DNA of 64,000 nucleotides from Gemmatimonadota bacterium. GTDB lineage: Bacteria; Gemmatimonadota; Gemmatimonadetes; Gemmatimonadales; Gemmatimonadaceae. Below, piece by piece: positions 31,968-41,162 of this stretch. The stretch is from positions 1 through 64,000 of the forward strand of contig JAQBPX010000011.1 of NCBI GenBank assembly GCA_028287305.1, written 5' to 3'. Every line of letters starts with the position of its first letter. The stretch's first letter is position 1. The translations under genes were made by a program, and so were the position numbers. The notes below the pieces were generated by a model. That model was given only the letters and a program-made list of their open reading frames with translations. It did not search any database and was not told the DNA's origin.

Positions 31968-33058
31968 CTTCCCGTCCAGCGCGAGCGATCCGCCGCCGCA
32001 TCGGCCGCTCGCTCGAACCCGTCGATCATCGCGGCCTCGCCGAACTCGCGCTGCACGCGCGCGCGCCCGGCGTTGCCCATGGCCTTGCGGATCTCCGCAC
32101 TCCCGACGCAAGGGGCGAGCGTGGCCGCGGTGAGGGCGGGGTCGGACTCGGCGAGGAGCGTTCCAGTGATACCGTCCGCCACGTAGAACTGCGAGAGCTC
32201 GTCGCGCGTGGCGATGACCGGGATGCGCATGCCCATCGCGTGCAGGCAGCCGTAGGCGCCGTCGTCATGGTGCGCGACGATCCACGCCATGTCGGCGGTC
32301 TTGAGCACCGGGAGCATGCTGTCGCTCGGCGGGAGGTAGGTGACCATGTGGTTGACGCCGAGCGCGGCGCCATGCATGCGGACGTCGTCGTGGTCACCCG
32401 ACGAGCCCATCATCACCAAGTGAAGGTTCGGATGCCGGGGCGCGAGCAACGCGAGCGAGCGCAGCACGGCCGCGGCGTTGAGTGTCGCCGCGGGCTCATA
32501 GATGCAGGCGACCACGATGGCATTGGAGGACAGCCCCAGCGTCGAGCGCGAGACCGGCTCGACCGCGTCGAGCGCAGCGACATCGACGCCGAGCGGTGCG
32601 ACGGAAGCGGCAATCCTCGAAGCTCCGGCGGCGCGCGCGCGTTCCGCCTCGGTGGTGAAGAGCAGTCCGGTGGCGGCCAGCTTCGATGCCAGCCGGCTGC
32701 CGGCACCGGTGGTGACGGGACAGAACGCCGGCACGCGGCGGATGACCGCGCCGCGCTCGGCGAGGCGCATGGCACTCGACACCGTGAACTGCTCGCGGTC
32801 CGTGTGCACGAACACCACCTCGATGAAGCGCTCCTGGAGCTGGCGTCGCAGTCCCCACGCGTCACCGGCGACGTGACCGGAGGGGTCGAGGGGCACCAGG
32901 TCGACCTGCGCGTCGGTGGCCGCAGCTGACACGGGGCTCTCAGCCGGACAGGCAAGGGTCACCTGGTGCCCGCGCGCGAGGAGCCCCTTCGCGGCCGCGA
33001 CGAAGGTGCGGGCGCGTGACGTGAGCGTGCGATCGGAGGCGTTCAGCAGCAGTCGCAT
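31964..33058 (-). CDS. Glycosyltransferase, GT4-like
   Basis: A 364-residue protein with two Rossmann halves. The N-terminal half binds acceptor (FVAAAKGLLARGHQVTLACP). The C-terminal half looks like GT-B family 4: IVVACIYEPAATLNAAAVL, HLVMMGSSGDHDD, and a nucleotide-sugar region VLKTADMAWIVAHHDDGAYGCLHAMGMRIPVIAT, where the usual E-x7-E is changed. It sits between the MsbA-type exporter and the LpxL-type acyltransferase, so a role in lipid-linked saccharide assembly is likely. Sugar specificity is unknown. Confidence 0.87.
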   Translation of the reverse strand: MRLLLNASDRTLTSRARTFVAAAKGLLARGHQVTLACPAESPVSAAATDAQVDLVPLDPSGHVAGDAWGLRRQLQERFIEVVFVHTDREQFTVSSAMRLAERGAVIRRVPAFCPVTTGAGSRLASKLAATGLLFTTEAERARAAGASRIAASVAPLGVDVAALDAVEPVSRSTLGLSSNAIVVACIYEPAATLNAAAVLRSLALLAPRHPNLHLVMMGSSGDHDDVRMHGAALGVNHMVTYLPPSDSMLPVLKTADMAWIVAHHDDGAYGCLHAMGMRIPVIATRDELSQFYVADGITGTLLAESDPALTAATLAPCVGSAEIRKAMGNAGRARVQREFGEAAMIDGFERAADAAADRSRWTGR

Positions 33059-34875
33059 CAGGCCTCGGCGACGTGATCGCGCTGGTGAAACTGCAGGGCA
33101 TGCAGGCGATGATAGGCGCCGCCGAGCGCGAGCAGCTCGTCGTGGGTGCCGCGTTCCACCACGCGCCCGCGATCGAGCACCAGTATCTGGTCTGCGTGCC
33201 GGATGGTCGAGAGGCGATGTGCGATCACGAACACGGTGCGATTGGCGAGGAGGCGGTCGATCGCCTCCTGCACCAGCCGCTCGGACTCGGTGTCGAGCGC
33301 GGAGGTGGCCTCGTCCAGGATGAGCACCGGCGGATCGGTGAGCAGCGCGCGCGCGATCGCGATGCGCTGTCGCTGCCCTCCCGAGAGCCGCGTGCCGCGC
33401 TCGCCGAGCACGGTGCCGTAGCCCTGTGGCAGCTCGGCGATGAAGGCATGCGCGTTGGCGGCGCGCGCCGCCTGCTCGATCTCGGCGTCGGTGAAGCGGT
33501 CGCCCGCGCCGTACGCGATGTTGTTGCGCACCGAGTCGTTGAAGAGCACGGTGTCCTGGCTCACGATGCCGGTGAGCGAGCGCAGCGAGCGAAGGGTGAT
33601 CTCGCGCGAGTCGCGCCCGTCGAGGAGGATGCGGCCGGCGGTCGGCTCGTAGAAGCGCGGGATGAGGTCCACCAGGGTGCTCTTGCCCGCCCCGCTGGCG
33701 CCCACGAGCGCCACCACCCCGCCCCGCTTCGCGGTGAAGGAGATGTCCTCGAGCACCGGCTCGTCCTCGTAGGAGAATCCCACGTGCTCGAAGGTGATGC
33801 CCTCGCGAAGCTCAGCCACCTCGATGGTGCCCTGGTCCAGCTGCGCCTCGGTGGGCGCGTCGAGCACCGCAAAGATGCGCTCGGCCGCCGCCAGCGACTG
33901 CTGCGCGGTGGTGGGCGTCTGCGAGAGCTGCTTGAATGGGGGAAGGAGCCGCATCACCACGATCATGAACGTGATGAGCTCCGCGCCACGCATCGAGTGC
34001 GCCACGAGCACCTGGCGCGCGCCGAGCCAGAGCACGAGCACGGCGATCGACGTGCCGATCAGCTCCGTGAGGGGCTGCGAGAGGTAGGCGATGCGCGTGA
34101 TGCGCGTCATCCCCTTCGCGTACCCGCCGCTGGCGGACGAGAAGCGGCGATCCTCGTACGGCTCGCCGCGGAACGACTTCACCAGGCGGATGCCGCTCAC
34201 CACTTCCTGCAGCACCGAGGTGATCTCGCCGTACTCGCCACGCAGGCGCCGGTGTCCCCTGCGCAGCTTGCGGAGGATCGGCTGCAGCATGAGGGTGAGC
34301 AGCGGCGCGATCACGAGCGCGTAGAGCGTGAGCCGGGCGGACATGCCGAGGAGCACCGCGACGCTGACGATCACCATCATCAGGTTCTGCAGCGTCTTCG
34401 TCACCATCTCGGTGATGAGGGCCTTCGTCTGTTCCGTATCGGAGAGGACCGTGTTCATCACCTGCCCGGTCTTCGTGCGCTGGAACCAGCGCAGCGGCAG
34501 CCGCTGGAGGTGCGCGAACACGGCCTGCCGCAGGTCGCGCGTGATGTATTCCTGCAACGCGGCGCCGAGCTGGCCACCGAGCCACACGAAGACATTCTTG
34601 ACGGCGACCATCGCGAGGATCACGAAGATCACGCCGCGGAGCGACTGCATGGGGTACCGCGGATCGAGCAGCCGCCCGATGGTGTGCGCCTGCAGGGAGT
34701 GCAGCCAGCCGCCGCCGTTCGGGAGGTAGTCCTTCTCGTTGAACAGCGCGCTGAGGAAGGGGATCAGCAGCGTGAGCGAGAGGCCGTCGAGCGCCGCGGC
34801 GATGGCGTTGCTGAGCAAGGCCAGCACCATCCGCCAGCTGTGCGGACGGAGGAAGGCGAGCAGGCGGCGGAACAT
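33058..34875 (-). CDS. msbA: ABC exporter, MsbA-type lipid flippase
   Basis: A 605-residue half-transporter with six membrane helices in the first 330 residues and an ATPase domain. Walker A is GASGAGKST, the signature is LSGGQRQR, Walker B is [11 protein letters not shown], and the H-loop is IAHRLST. The layout and the neighbouring LpxL-type acyltransferase and glycosyltransferase support lipid A or lipid export (MsbA family) rather than drug efflux, but this is not certain from sequence. ATG 34875 lies 7 bp after the upstream stop; GTG 34881 in the same frame is an alternative. Its stop shares a base with the glycosyltransferase ATG. Confidence 0.88.
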   Translation of the reverse strand: MFRRLLAFLRPHSWRMVLALLSNAIAAALDGLSLTLLIPFLSALFNEKDYLPNGGGWLHSLQAHTIGRLLDPRYPMQSLRGVIFVILAMVAVKNVFVWLGGQLGAALQEYITRDLRQAVFAHLQRLPLRWFQRTKTGQVMNTVLSDTEQTKALITEMVTKTLQNLMMVIVSVAVLLGMSARLTLYALVIAPLLTLMLQPILRKLRRGHRRLRGEYGEITSVLQEVVSGIRLVKSFRGEPYEDRRFSSASGGYAKGMTRITRIAYLSQPLTELIGTSIAVLVLWLGARQVLVAHSMRGAELITFMIVVMRLLPPFKQLSQTPTTAQQSLAAAERIFAVLDAPTEAQLDQGTIEVAELREGITFEHVGFSYEDEPVLEDISFTAKRGGVVALVGASGAGKSTLVDLIPRFYEPTAGRILLDGRDSREITLRSLRSLTGIVSQDTVLFNDSVRNNIAYGAGDRFTDAEIEQAARAANAHAFIAELPQGYGTVLGERGTRLSGGQRQRIAIARALLTDPPVLILDEATSALDTESERLVQEAIDRLLANRTVFVIAHRLSTIRHADQILVLDRGRVVERGTHDELLALGGAYHRLHALQFHQRDHVAEA

Positions 34876-34882
34876 GGTCACG

Positions 34883-36445
34883 CTAGCGCCGCGGCGAGAG
34901 GAGGGAGAGCGGGAGGATGCACTCCTCGGGCGACACGCCGCCGTGCAGGAACGACCCGCGGTAGCGCCCCTGGTACTCACGCAGCTTGGTCGGATAGACG
35001 AAGAAGCAGTCCCCCACGGCGAGGAGCGTGTTGGCGCCGCTGCCGCGCTTCGGCAGCTTGAGGTCTTCCTCGTGCCGGAAGAGCAGCGCCTGCGCGGGCT
35101 GCTCGGCGCGGAGGTCCTCACCGAACTTGAAGCGCAGGCTCATGGTGGCATCGCGCTTTGCGAAGACCGTCGCCGGCGTGTTGCAGTGAATGGAGCCGTG
35201 GTCGCTGGTGAGGAGCACGGTGATCCCGCGACGCGCAGCCTCGCGCAGCAGCGCGAAGAGCGCCGAGTGCCGGAACCACTGGAGCGTGAGCTGGCGGAGG
35301 GCGACCTCGTCGCGCGCCACCTCGTAGAGGATCGCCGACTCCGAGCGGCCATGCGTGAGCAGGTCGATGAAGTTGAAGACGAATGCGCTGATCCCCTCCG
35401 GCAGGATGGCGCTGCCGAGGCGGCGCTGCAGGTCGTCGGCCTCGGTGGCCGTCGAAATCTTCTCGTAGCGCACCGGGATCTTCCTGCCCAGCGTCGCGAG
35501 CTGCGCCTCGAGGAGCTCGCGCTCGTGCGCGTTGAGGGATTCGTCCTCGCGCTCGCGCCACCATTCGGGATACCGCGACGCCAGCTCGGCGGGAAAGAGC
35601 CCGCTGAAGAGCGCGTTGCGGGCGAAGGGCGTGGCGGTGGGGAGCAGCGAGTAGTAGTGCGTGGTCTCGACGTCGGCGACTTCCGCGAGGAGGGGCTCGA
35701 TGGCGCGCCACTGGTCGAGGCGCAGGCAGTCCACCACGACGAACACGGCCGCCTTCTTCTCCTCCACCACCGGCAGGAGGAATTCCTGGACGATGTCGAT
35801 CGAGAGCGGTGGCCGGTCGCTCGAGAGGTCCCCAACCCAGCCGGCATATTCGCGCTGGATGTGGTGGGCGAACTCGCGACGCAGGTCGGGAAGCAGCCCG
35901 CGGAGGGACTCCTGCAGCCCCGTCTCGGCCTCGTCACCGAGGTCGACGTCCCACTGCACGATCTCGGCGTAGCGCTCGATCCAGCCGCGCCAGTCGAGGC
36001 TTCGCCAGTCCTCATTCTGCAGCGCGCGAAAGCGCTCGACGAATCGCTGCGACACGACCTGGCGCCGGATGGCCGGCCCCTCGAGGAGGCGCGCGACGAT
36101 CGCGTAGACCTGGCGAGGGGTGACGGGCTTCACCAGGTAGCCGGCGGTCGCGGCGCCGAGTGCCTCGGTGAGGGTTTCGTCCTCCTCGCTCTTGGTGACC
36201 ATGACGATCGGCAGGTGCGGATCGATGTCACGCAGGTCGGCGAGGGCATCGAGGCCGCGCTTGCCGGGCATCTGCTCGTCGAGCAGGACGAGGTCGAACG
36301 AGCGGCGGCGCACGAGCTCCACCGCATCCTCGGCGTTGGTGACCGATTCGACGTGAAAGCCCTTGTCCCGCAAGAACATACGATGCGGTTCCAGCGATTC
36401 CGCCTCGTCGTCCACCCACAGGACGGACTTCACCTGATTCACCAT
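34883..36445 (-). CDS. porX: PorX-like response regulator with PglZ phosphatase domain
   Basis: A 520-residue two-part protein. Residues 1-125 are a receiver domain (D12-D13, phosphoacceptor D56 in LVLLDEQMPG, K105 in YLVKP). After a helical linker, residues from about 210 form a PglZ/alkaline-phosphatase-like domain: AVFVVVDCLRLDQW and ITVLLTSDHGSIHC give the metal-binding Asp and His pattern. This architecture is that of PorX, which in Bacteroidetes controls type IX secretion and whose PglZ domain is reported to have phosphodiesterase activity. Here it heads an envelope-lipid operon. The promoter lies 8 bp upstream. Confidence 0.9.
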   Translation of the reverse strand: MVNQVKSVLWVDDEAESLEPHRMFLRDKGFHVESVTNAEDAVELVRRRSFDLVLLDEQMPGKRGLDALADLRDIDPHLPIVMVTKSEEDETLTEALGAATAGYLVKPVTPRQVYAIVARLLEGPAIRRQVVSQRFVERFRALQNEDWRSLDWRGWIERYAEIVQWDVDLGDEAETGLQESLRGLLPDLRREFAHHIQREYAGWVGDLSSDRPPLSIDIVQEFLLPVVEEKKAAVFVVVDCLRLDQWRAIEPLLAEVADVETTHYYSLLPTATPFARNALFSGLFPAELASRYPEWWREREDESLNAHERELLEAQLATLGRKIPVRYEKISTATEADDLQRRLGSAILPEGISAFVFNFIDLLTHGRSESAILYEVARDEVALRQLTLQWFRHSALFALLREAARRGITVLLTSDHGSIHCNTPATVFAKRDATMSLRFKFGEDLRAEQPAQALLFRHEEDLKLPKRGSGANTLLAVGDCFFVYPTKLREYQGRYRGSFLHGGVSPEECILPLSLLSPRR

Positions 36446-36453
36446 GCTGCGCT

Positions 36454-36482
36454 AATGTAGTGAGCGCCGGATGGGCGAGCAA
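36454..36482 (-). promoter_or_regulatory. Putative leaderless promoter of the porX-like operon
   Basis: On the minus strand TTGCTC (36477-36482), a 17-bp spacer and TACATT (36454-36459) end 8 bp before the ATG at 36445. The transcript would begin at or within a few bases of the start codon. Confidence 0.45.
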
Positions 36483-36508
36483 CGGAGCGGCCGGGGCCGC
36501 TGGCGCCC

Positions 36509-36931
36509 GTGACGCGCCCCCAGCAGATTGCGCGAGTGCTGCCGCCCTCCCCGCCATATGCGCTCGCGACGCCCGTTTTTCGCTTTCGCGCCCTCGCCTC
36601 CCTCGCCGGCCGGGCGCCGCTGGGCGGCGAGCGTGAGGTGGCCCTGGCCTGCTACATGGCCGCCCGCCTGGCGCAGGATTCGGTGGTCGGGCCCGTGCTG
36701 CCGGATTCGGTGCGGGAGGCACGAGCCCAGGGAGCCAGGCACTGGCTGGCCGCCATGACGCTGCCTGCCGCGATGCGGGTGCCGCTGGCGCGCCTGGTGG
36801 AAGCCACCGCGGGGGGCGACCGCGCGACGGTGCGAACGGCGCTGCAGGCCGTGACGGACGTCACTGCGTCCCAGCTCGACTCCGCCGCACATTCGGAGCT
36901 CCTCCAGCTCGCCCAAGCCGTTGCGGTCTAA
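36509..36931 (+). CDS. Hypothetical 140-residue protein upstream of a RecA-like ATPase
   Basis: An alanine-rich, mainly helical, soluble protein (LATPVFRFRALASLAGRAPLGGEREVALACYMAARL; WLAAMTLPAAMRVPLARLVEA) with no recognised domain. GTG 36509 opens the frame; no strong ribosome binding site is visible. It overlaps the ATPase by 11 bp, which suggests the two products act together. It is divergent from the porX-like gene. Confidence 0.65.
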   Translation: MTRPQQIARVLPPSPPYALATPVFRFRALASLAGRAPLGGEREVALACYMAARLAQDSVVGPVLPDSVREARAQGARHWLAAMTLPAAMRVPLARLVEATAGGDRATVRTALQAVTDVTASQLDSAAHSELLQLAQAVAV

Positions 36932-37769
36932 CGACATCTCGCCCCTCTCGCAGCTGCTCGCCCGCGTGGACGCCATCACTGACGGCCACGCCAGCGTGGA
37001 TTCGGTGGTCAGCGGCTTTCCGAGCCTGGACAAGATCCTAGGGGGAGGGTTCCGCAGGGGCGACCTCACGGTGCTGGGCGGCGATGTGGGAAGTGGCAAG
37101 TCGGCGCTCGCCCTGGCGATCGCCCTCCGCTCCGCGCAGGAGGGAGCCGCGAGCCTGTTCCTGTCCGGCGAGATGACGGTGGAGCGGGTGCTCGAGCGCA
37201 TCCTCGCGATCGAGGCGAGGGTGCGGGTGGATGAGCTTCGGGCAGGCTCGCTGACCGACACGGGGCGCGTGGAGGCCGGCGCGACCGCCCTCCGGCTCCG
37301 CGACCAGCTTCCGAGAATCGATCGCATTCCGTCCAGCGGCATAGAGGGCATTCGCACGCTGGTGCCGGCGGAGGCTCCCGTCTCGCTGCTGGTGCTGGAC
37401 GGCATCCAGGAGCTCGCGGCGGGCAGCCGCGGGCGCGACGAGGAAATTGCCGCGGCGGTCCTGGGGCTGAAAACGCTGGCGCTCGACCTAAACATCGCCA
37501 TATTGGCTACCGCCCAGCTTCCCATGCTCGAGTCCCGCCCGGACCAGCGCCCAATGCTCGACGATTTCGGGGTGCTGGGCGCTGTAAAGCACCATGCCGA
37601 CGTGGTCCTCGGACTGTTCCGCGAGGGGATGTACAATCCCAGCCGGGAAATCGAGGGCGCGACGGAATTGCTCGTCGGAAAAAACCGCCACGGCGGCACG
37701 GGCTACATCGACCTCTACTTCTACGCGCAATGGATGCGCTTCGAAGACATGCTGGACCCTGATCGCTAG
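36921..37769 (+). CDS. RecA/DnaB-like P-loop ATPase
   Basis: A 282-residue protein equivalent to the C-terminal ATPase domain of DnaB without its N-terminal domain. FPSLDKILGGGFRRGDLTVL precedes Walker A GGDVGSGKSA (residues 53-62); SLFLSGEMTVERVLERIL is DnaB-like, VSLLVLDGIQEL is Walker B, and AILATAQLP and GKNRHGGTGYIDLYF match the DnaB C-terminal motifs. TTG 36921 is the likely start; the frame overlaps the upstream gene by 11 bp. It may be a helicase-loader-like or KaiC/RadA-like ATPase; not the replicative helicase, which is longer. Confidence 0.8.
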   Translation: MRSNDISPLSQLLARVDAITDGHASVDSVVSGFPSLDKILGGGFRRGDLTVLGGDVGSGKSALALAIALRSAQEGAASLFLSGEMTVERVLERILAIEARVRVDELRAGSLTDTGRVEAGATALRLRDQLPRIDRIPSSGIEGIRTLVPAEAPVSLLVLDGIQELAAGSRGRDEEIAAAVLGLKTLALDLNIAILATAQLPMLESRPDQRPMLDDFGVLGAVKHHADVVLGLFREGMYNPSREIEGATELLVGKNRHGGTGYIDLYFYAQWMRFEDMLDPDR

Positions 37770-37780
37770 GAGGCAGGCGC

Positions 37781-39145
37781 ATGCGTCTTTCCCGGATCCT
37801 CATCGTCCTATCCGTCACTTCCGCCGTGGCCGCGTGCGCCCCGAGCGTGCAGGGGACGTCGGACGGCATCTCTCGCCTCGAGCGCCAGCGTGCGTCGCAG
37901 CCGAACAACGCGCAGGTGCAGCGCGCGCTCGGCATCGCGTACTTCAAGGCCGCGCGCTATGACGATGCGCGCACCACCCTGGAGCTCGCGCACAAGTCCG
38001 ACCCGCGCGACGGGACCACGGCCCTCTACCTGGGGCTCACGGCCGAGCAGCAGAACGACCTGCCCGCGGCGCGCGAGGCCTACTCGAGCTACGTGAAGTA
38101 CGGGCGCACGGCGCGCGTGCGGAAGCAGCTCGAGGATCGCCTCGCGGCGCTCTCCCGCAAGGAGGTGGCGATGTTCGCGAAGGGCGCCATCGCCCAGGAG
38201 AAGACCCTCTCCGGCACGCCGGGCAACCCGCGCACCATCGCGGTGCTGCCGCTCAAGTTCACCGGCCCCGACACCTCGCTCGCGCCCCTCGAGCGCGGCA
38301 TGGCCGAGCTGATCACCACGGACCTGAGCCGCTCCTCGCAGCTCACCGTGGTGGAGCGCGCGCGACTGCAGGCGCTCCTGGACGAAGTGCAGCTGCAGCA
38401 GGGCGGCGCGGTCGACCAGTCGACCACGGTGCGCACGGGCAAGCTGATCCAGGCGGGCCGCATGGTGTCGGGCTCGATCCTGCAGACCGGCGGCAACATC
38501 CGCGTGGACGCGGCGGTGATCAACGTCGCCGATGCGGGCGTCTCCGCGGGCACGAGCGACGACCGCTCGCTCGACCAGATCTTCACGATCGAGAAGAACA
38601 TCGTGCTGGGCCTCTTCCAGCAGATGGGAATCACCCTGACCACGGCGGAGCGCAACCAGATCGAGCTGCGCCCCACGCGCTCGCTCGCGGCGTTCCTCGC
38701 CTACAGCCGAGGGCTGAAGCTCGAGGACCAGGGCAAGTACGACGAGGCGCGCATGCAGTTCCGCGATGCCGTGCGCATCGACCCGAACTTCGGCAGCGCA
38801 CAGCAGAAGTCGACCGAGGCCGCGGCGGTGCAGCAGGGCGCGCAGGTCACGAGCACCACGGTGGAGGCGAGCCTCAAGGGCACGTCCGAAGGCTCGGTGG
38901 TGAACGCGGCGGCGCAGGGTGCGTCTGCCCCGGCGAGCAGTTCATCGAGTGGCGTGGGATCGACCGCGAGCTCCACGGCCGAGGGGCTCAACCCCTCGGT
39001 GACGAGCGCGGCGGCAGGCGCCGGCACGACGTCGACGAGCGTGCAGGCGCCGGCGAAGGATCCGGCCGCAGCGGGTACGGGAACCGATAATGTCTCTTCG
39101 AAGACGGCAAAGGTCGTCATCGTCATCAAGGCGCCGAAGCCGTAA
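37781..39145 (+). CDS. CsgG-domain lipoprotein with TPR repeats
   Basis: A 454-residue lipoprotein: signal with lipobox AVAACAPS. Residues 30-110 contain TPR-like helices (AQVQRALGIAYFKAARYDDARTT), 140-290 a CsgG/FlgO-like domain (TIAVLPLKFTG; ERGMAELITTDLSRSSQLTVVER; GKLIQAGRMVSGSI), 295-345 another TPR (AYSRGLKLEDQGKYDEARMQF). The last 110 residues are a low-complexity Ser/Ala/Thr tail. AGGAGG 7 nt upstream supports ATG 37781. CsgG proteins form outer-membrane pores or periplasmic rings. It precedes an outer-membrane protein by 10 bp and follows the ATPase by 11 bp. Confidence 0.87.
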   Translation: MRLSRILIVLSVTSAVAACAPSVQGTSDGISRLERQRASQPNNAQVQRALGIAYFKAARYDDARTTLELAHKSDPRDGTTALYLGLTAEQQNDLPAAREAYSSYVKYGRTARVRKQLEDRLAALSRKEVAMFAKGAIAQEKTLSGTPGNPRTIAVLPLKFTGPDTSLAPLERGMAELITTDLSRSSQLTVVERARLQALLDEVQLQQGGAVDQSTTVRTGKLIQAGRMVSGSILQTGGNIRVDAAVINVADAGVSAGTSDDRSLDQIFTIEKNIVLGLFQQMGITLTTAERNQIELRPTRSLAAFLAYSRGLKLEDQGKYDEARMQFRDAVRIDPNFGSAQQKSTEAAAVQQGAQVTSTTVEASLKGTSEGSVVNAAAQGASAPASSSSSGVGSTASSTAEGLNPSVTSAAAGAGTTSTSVQAPAKDPAAAGTGTDNVSSKTAKVVIVIKAPKP

Positions 39146-39155
39146 GGAGATCTGA

Positions 39156-40259
39156 ATGCGACGCATCCTCACCGCGACCCTCGCGCTCGCCGCACTGCCG
39201 AGCCTCGCCCGTGCCCAGTCCATCTGGGATTCCGGGCTTCACATCGCGCCCCAGGTAGTGCACTACGAGATCAAGTCCCCCACCGGCGGGAGCGACAACA
39301 CGAAGATCACCGAGACGGCGATCCCGCTGTTCGCGCTCGTGCCGGCCACGAGCTGGCTGTCGTTCGACGTTGGCACCAGCTACGCCAACGCCCGGGTGGA
39401 GAGCAACAGCTCATCGGGCAAGACCATCAGCACCATCAACGGGCTCACCGATACGCAGGTGCGCGCCAACATGACGCTCGGCGCCGACTTCCTGATCCTC
39501 ACGGCGGGGCTCAACCTGCCGACGGGACGCGAGACGGCCAAGCCGGCGGAGCAGGTGGCGGCGACGCGCATCGCGTCGGACTTTCTCTCCTTCCCGATCT
39601 CGAACCTCGGCACCGGCTTCGGCGCGACCGCGGGACTCGCGGTGGCGCGCCCGGTGGGGAGCTGGAACCTCGGGTTCGGCGCGAGCATGCGCCGCTCCTC
39701 CGAGTATGACCCATTCCAGGACAATGCGGGCAACAAGTACCGCTTCCAGCCGGGCAACGAGTATCGCGCCCGCGTGGGCGTGGACCATCCGTATGGCGCC
39801 GGTCGCGTCTCGCTGGGTTTCACCTTCTCGAAGTTCGGCGACGACCAGGCGAATGGCTCGATCTACAACACGGGCGACCGCTACATCACGAGCGGCGCGG
39901 CGAACAGCGCGTGGCACGGGCTGGAGTACTCGATCGTCGCGTGGAACCTCTATCGCACGCCGGGCACGCTCGCGGACAGCAGCGTGATCGGCCACGAGGA
40001 CGTGTTCAACACGACGGTGGCGGTGGGGATCCCGATCATGGGGTCGACGCTCCAGCCGAGCATCGAGTTCCGCAACTGGTCGCAGAACGCGGCGCAGTCC
40101 AGCCAGCTGGTGAACTTCGGGGCCTCGTGGGTGATCGCGAACGACGTGTTCGCGCTGGTCCCGAGCGCCGGGTACACGTATGGCAAGATCGCGTTCGGTG
40201 ACGGCCGGAACGACCTGACCGGATACCGGGCGGCGCTGTCGATCCGGATCGGGCACTAG
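39156..40259 (+). CDS. Outer-membrane beta-barrel protein
   Basis: A 367-residue exported protein with signal peptide MRRILTATLALAALPSLARAQ. The mature part is rich in amphipathic strands, Gly, Ser, Asn and aromatic residues (LSFDVGTSYANARVES; LGADFLILTAGLNLPTGRE; FSKFGDDQANGSIYNTG), consistent with a 12-14 strand porin-like barrel. AAGGAG 7 nt upstream marks the start. It is coupled to the CsgG-domain lipoprotein and may share its function; no specific family is recognised. Confidence 0.82.
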   Translation: MRRILTATLALAALPSLARAQSIWDSGLHIAPQVVHYEIKSPTGGSDNTKITETAIPLFALVPATSWLSFDVGTSYANARVESNSSSGKTISTINGLTDTQVRANMTLGADFLILTAGLNLPTGRETAKPAEQVAATRIASDFLSFPISNLGTGFGATAGLAVARPVGSWNLGFGASMRRSSEYDPFQDNAGNKYRFQPGNEYRARVGVDHPYGAGRVSLGFTFSKFGDDQANGSIYNTGDRYITSGAANSAWHGLEYSIVAWNLYRTPGTLADSSVIGHEDVFNTTVAVGIPIMGSTLQPSIEFRNWSQNAAQSSQLVNFGASWVIANDVFALVPSAGYTYGKIAFGDGRNDLTGYRAALSIRIGH

Positions 40260-40302
40260 GACAGGTGTGAGGGGCTGAGGTTTGCGGGGCTGAGGTTTTT
40301 GA

Positions 40303-40337
40303 GGAAGGGCCGCGGCGATGCCGCGGCCTTTCCTTTT
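40303..40337 (+). terminator. Rho-independent terminator
   Basis: GGAAGGGCCGCGGC and GCCGCGGCCTTTCC form a long hairpin (GAT loop) followed by TTTTT. It closes the lipoprotein/outer-membrane operon before yebC. Confidence 0.9.
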
Positions 40338-40402
40338 TCCAGCCTTTAGTCCGTTCGCTCGCGCGCGTATCTTTGGGCATCACCCAAACCAGTCGCATCG
40401 CA

Positions 40403-41149
40403 ATGGCCGGTCACAGCAAATGGAAGACGATCAAGCGCGCGAAGGCCGCCACGGATTCCAAGCGCTCGTCGATGTTCACCAAGTTCATCCGCGAGATCAC
40501 CATGGCCGCCAAGCTGGGCGGCGGGGATCCCGAGGGGAACGCGCGACTGCGCACCGCGGTGGAGACGGCGCGCGGTCGCTCGATGCCCAAGGAGAACATC
40601 GAGCGCGCGATCAAGAAGGGGACGGGTGAGCTCGAGGGCGTCGACTACCAGGAAGTGACGTACGAGGGTTACGGGCCGGCCGGCGTCGCCATCATCATCA
40701 ACTGCGTGACCGACAACCCCACGCGCACCGTGGCCGACGTCCGCCACAAGAGGTCGCGGGGCGGCGGCAACCTCGGCACGCCGAACGCCGTCGCGTGGAT
40801 GTTCGACCGCAAGGGCCAGCTGGTGATCGACGCCAGCAAGTACGACGAGGACGCGACCCTCGAGGCCGCGCTCGACGCGGGCGCCGAGGACTTCAAGCGA
40901 GAGGAGGACGTCTACCTGGTCACCATGGAGCCGGCGGACTTTCACTCGGTGAAGGTCGCGCTCGAGGCGAAGAAGATCGCCTTCGTGGAACAGGAGCCGA
41001 GCGTGATGATCCCGAAGAACACGATCAAGGTGGAGGGCGCCGACGCGGAGTCGCTGCTCAAGCTGATCGAGTCGATCGAGGAGCTGGACGACGTGCAGAA
41101 GGTGTGGGCGAACTTCGACATCGACGTCGCCGACATGGCCGACGCCTGA
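40403..41149 (+). CDS. yebC: YebC/PmpR family protein
   Basis: A 248-residue YebC-family protein. The invariant start MAGHSKWKTIKRAKAA fixes ATG 40403; other family blocks are FTKFIREI, RSMPKENIERAIKKG, YEGYGPAGVAIIINCVTDN and HKRSRGGGNLG. Members have been described as DNA-binding regulators and, more recently, as translation factors helping ribosomes at proline stretches. It is 13 bp before ruvC, the same order seen in many bacteria. Confidence 0.97.
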   Translation: MAGHSKWKTIKRAKAATDSKRSSMFTKFIREITMAAKLGGGDPEGNARLRTAVETARGRSMPKENIERAIKKGTGELEGVDYQEVTYEGYGPAGVAIIINCVTDNPTRTVADVRHKRSRGGGNLGTPNAVAWMFDRKGQLVIDASKYDEDATLEAALDAGAEDFKREEDVYLVTMEPADFHSVKVALEAKKIAFVEQEPSVMIPKNTIKVEGADAESLLKLIESIEELDDVQKVWANFDIDVADMADA

Positions 41150-41162
41150 GCGAGGACAGCCG

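Noticed and set aside
40270-40299. Two copies of ggggctgaggttt before the terminator
   Set aside because: Only two 13-bp copies in G-rich intergenic DNA; too little to call a repeat family.
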